Assembly (NCBI GenBank): GCA_963556255.1 | Contig: OY744609.1 | Coordinates: 603,900 to 667,899, forward strand | Length of the DNA stretch: 64,000 nt | Reading direction: 5' to 3' | Origin: Allolobophora icterica | Taxonomy: Eukaryota; Annelida; Clitellata; Crassiclitellata; Lumbricidae | In this document: piece by piece, positions 62,076-64,000 of the stretch | How the letters are laid out: the number at the start of each line of letters is the position of its first letter | Position numbering within the stretch: the first letter of the stretch is position 1 | Program-made: the position numbers and the translations under genes | The notes under the pieces: generated by a model | The model's input: only the letters and a program-made list of their open reading frames with translations | Told to the model about the DNA's origin: nothing | Database searches by the model: none

Positions 62076-62340
62076 ACTTTATAAAGCGCTACCATAAAGC
62101 CAAGCGCAGGGCACCAGTTTATTCACAAGCGCTGAGTCATGTCAGAGAGGTTGTCCACAGATGTCATGGGACGATCCGAGTTCGGTTGCCATGGAGACCA
62201 GAGAGACAAGGAGGCAGAGCAGTTGCTAAGACTAGTTTTGTTGAGAATGAGGAAGTTTCGAAGGCGGGGATCGGATGGATTGGGATAGGAAGAGGGGAGA
62301 CTTCAGTTTGGAATCGAAACCATATGTGGGGTGATGAGTA
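62076..62340 (-). repeat. dispersed repeat with TTTATAAAGCGC tail motif
   Basis: TTTATAAAGCGCTACC, then GGGCACCAGTTTATTCAC and GCGCTGAGTCATGTCAGAG, shared with 42355-42450 and partly with 8866 and 51165. Confidence 0.6.
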
Positions 62341-62640
62341 GAGGGGACTGAGGCAGAAGACGGTGGGTGAGGGGCGGTAGGCACCTCCTATTGATGGAGG
62401 AACTGAGAAAATATACAGAAATCAGAGGGAAGTTAAACGAAATCAATTATTAAAGCACAGCGAACTGAATTTTTTCAAAATAATAAAAAGAGAAGAAATA
62501 ATAATTATTTAAAAATCTATAATGTCAAATAGTGAAATTAAGAGGATTTTTACTCTAAACATTAGAAAAAACTCGAGAAATAATTTGTAGCCCCATCTGG
62601 TGAATATAATTGTTGCTCTTGTTGTAGTAGAGGTGATGGT

Positions 62641-63031
62641 CAGTGTTTAATCTAGTCCCCCTCGTCTGGGAGGGGAAACCAGGTTTCTGGGGGGAGCAAA
62701 CAATTGACACAAAATTTTGTCTTCCATCTTTAAAAAGTTTCAGACTTTTCACACAATTTTTCATCTTCGAAAAAAGTTGATGACCTTTTTTTTTAGTCCT
62801 TTACCAGATTTTTAACTTTTTCCTACAACAATTGCTCTCTCAAAAATCTTGACGACCTTTTTTTTAGGAATCCATCTCTCTGGGGGGGGGGAAAGCATGT
62901 ATCCACATCGATCCTGGAGGATTTCCCCCCCCCTAATGGTCTGTACATTGTAATATTGCTCGCCTCTGGGGGGAAACATCAATCCTGGGGGGGGACATTT
63001 CCCCCCCCAAAGACGTCTAGATTACTCACTG
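62641..63031. mobile_element. hAT-like MITE, 391 bp, with long G/C runs
   Basis: Ends CAGTGTTTAATCTAG and the inverse of CAGTGAGTAATCTAG. The 9-bp sequence GGTGATGGT lies on both sides (62632-62640, 63032-63040). Inside are G and C runs of 7-9 bases that can pair with each other. Confidence 0.83.
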
Positions 63032-63087
63032 GGTGATGGTGGTGGTGATGGTGGGTAGTATTACTGTTATATGAACGTGCTGGTGTC

Positions 63088-63145
63088 GGGAGCGCCTCTG
63101 AGTAGTTCCATTGAAGGGGCGCTATATAAATCTTCGAATGAATAT
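63088..63145 (+). mobile_element. SINE-type 3' stem-loop and tail, plus strand
   Basis: GGGAGCGCCTCTGAGTAGTT, then GAAGGGGCGCTATATAAATC. Ends in GAATGAATATTATATT. Confidence 0.75.
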
Positions 63146-63160
63146 TATATTAAAATTCAT

Positions 63161-63220
63161 TTGGCGCCTCTGGTCTCTTGAAGAGGCACTATATAAATTC
63201 TCAGACTGAACGAATGAATG
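63161..63220 (+). mobile_element. second SINE-type 3' stem-loop and tail, plus strand
   Basis: TTGGCGCCTCTGGTCTCTTG, then AAGAGGCACTATATAAATTC and a GAACGAATGAATGAAA tail, 70 bp after the previous one. Confidence 0.75.
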
Positions 63221-63499
63221 AAAATTACTTCGTTCAATTCTAGGACTGCAAAGAATAAACCCGAACTAAACCATTTGAAGATTTTCTTTTCAATGAAATC
63301 CAGGAAACGAAGGCAGTCAAAGAGACAGAGACAGAGAGACAGTGGCAGTTTCACACAAAGAGAGAGACACAAAGAGAGAGACACAACATTCCTAAAGTGA
63401 ATGTTCCTATAATATCTATGCATATCTCTTCGAAATGCAGGGTCGCACCTTCTCAGCCCAACAATTGTCATCGACATCCAATCCTTTTACGCTTCCCTA

Positions 63500-63680
63500 C
63501 CAAAAATGATACGCAAAAATGATACCCAAAATTTATACCTAAAATCAATACCGAAAATGATACTCAAAACTGATTCCCAAGATTGAGACCCAAAAATGAT
63601 TCCCAAAATGATACCCAAAATGATTAGGGGGCCTACCCAAACAGATACCCAAGATTTATACCAAAAATGACATCCAAAAC
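63500..63680 (+). repeat. degenerate 12-13-bp tandem repeat
   Basis: About a dozen units near AAAATGATACCC, with substitutions. Beyond it, 63690-64000 is C/T-rich with nothing recognised. Confidence 0.8.
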
Positions 63681-64000
63681 TATCCTACAGATCTAGTACA
63701 GTTGAGTAAAGGCAAAAAATCAATAACACCACATCCATCCTAATTCCCAAAATTAACCCACTTCCCAAAAGTGCCTCATCTCTTTCAAAGTGATAACTTT
63801 TAACAAAGCCTCGTCTACAATCTTTGATTTCTAACCCATCATCTTTCCCAAGCCCCACCCCGAACCTTTGATTCCCTCCTAAACCAAAATCCCTAACCCC
63901 TAAATAGTAACCCTCCTACACTCATCCAGCAATCTTACCGCGATGTCCGGTTCCTCAGACGACATTATCCAAAACAAGTCACTTATTTTAGTGTTCAAAC

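Noticed and set aside
63880..63915. Telomere-like CCCTAACCCC
   Set aside because: Only one or two imperfect units in C-rich sequence; no array.

Overview
The window is animal nuclear DNA: genes are split into small exons by GT-AG introns, and the introns and spacers are AT-rich and full of microsatellites, tRNA-derived SINEs, LINE ends and short DNA transposons. Gene content (TRAF, PICALM/AP180, TALE homeobox) marks a bilaterian. A Ty3-type LTR element with integrase ahead of reverse transcriptase (the Gmr1-like layout, first described from deuterostomes) and the repeat style suggest a marine invertebrate such as an echinoderm, hemichordate or mollusc. I cannot place it further from sequence alone.

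Layout. 1-6837: a nearly complete LTR retrotransposon whose 5' LTR is cut by the window edge; its two LTRs look identical, so it is young, but the gag part carries a frame break in a GA run. 6838-10490: spacer with a terminal-inverted-repeat (TIR) element and a SINE. 10491-25711: a complete TRAF3-like gene, nine coding exons rebuilt by splice sites and phase, about 559 residues (RING, TRAF zinc fingers, coiled coil, MATH domain). 25712-29860: repeat-poor flank, possibly a long 3' UTR. 30-36.7 kb: repeats, including a foldback and a GT run of about 320 bp. 36791-37570: a single-exon divergent TALE homeobox gene. 38862-55332: a complete PICALM/AP180 clathrin-assembly gene, 19 coding exons, about 655 residues (ANTH domain, NPF/DPF/DPW motifs, C-terminal clathrin box), plus one possible stop-containing alternative exon. 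55.3-64 kb: no gene recognised; SINEs, a roughly 270-bp satellite and hAT-type elements.

The three genes share the plus strand but nothing suggests joint function: TRAF3 is a cytoplasmic signalling adaptor, PICALM acts in clathrin endocytosis, and the TALE protein is a DNA-binding regulator. Most novelty lies where repeats meet splicing: a minisatellite of in-frame 5' splice sites after TRAF exon 5, a duplicated 3' splice site at TRAF exon 3, and minisatellites reaching up to two PICALM acceptors. The dispersed repeats also show a recurring 3' tail with a stem-loop that may link a SINE family to a partner LINE.
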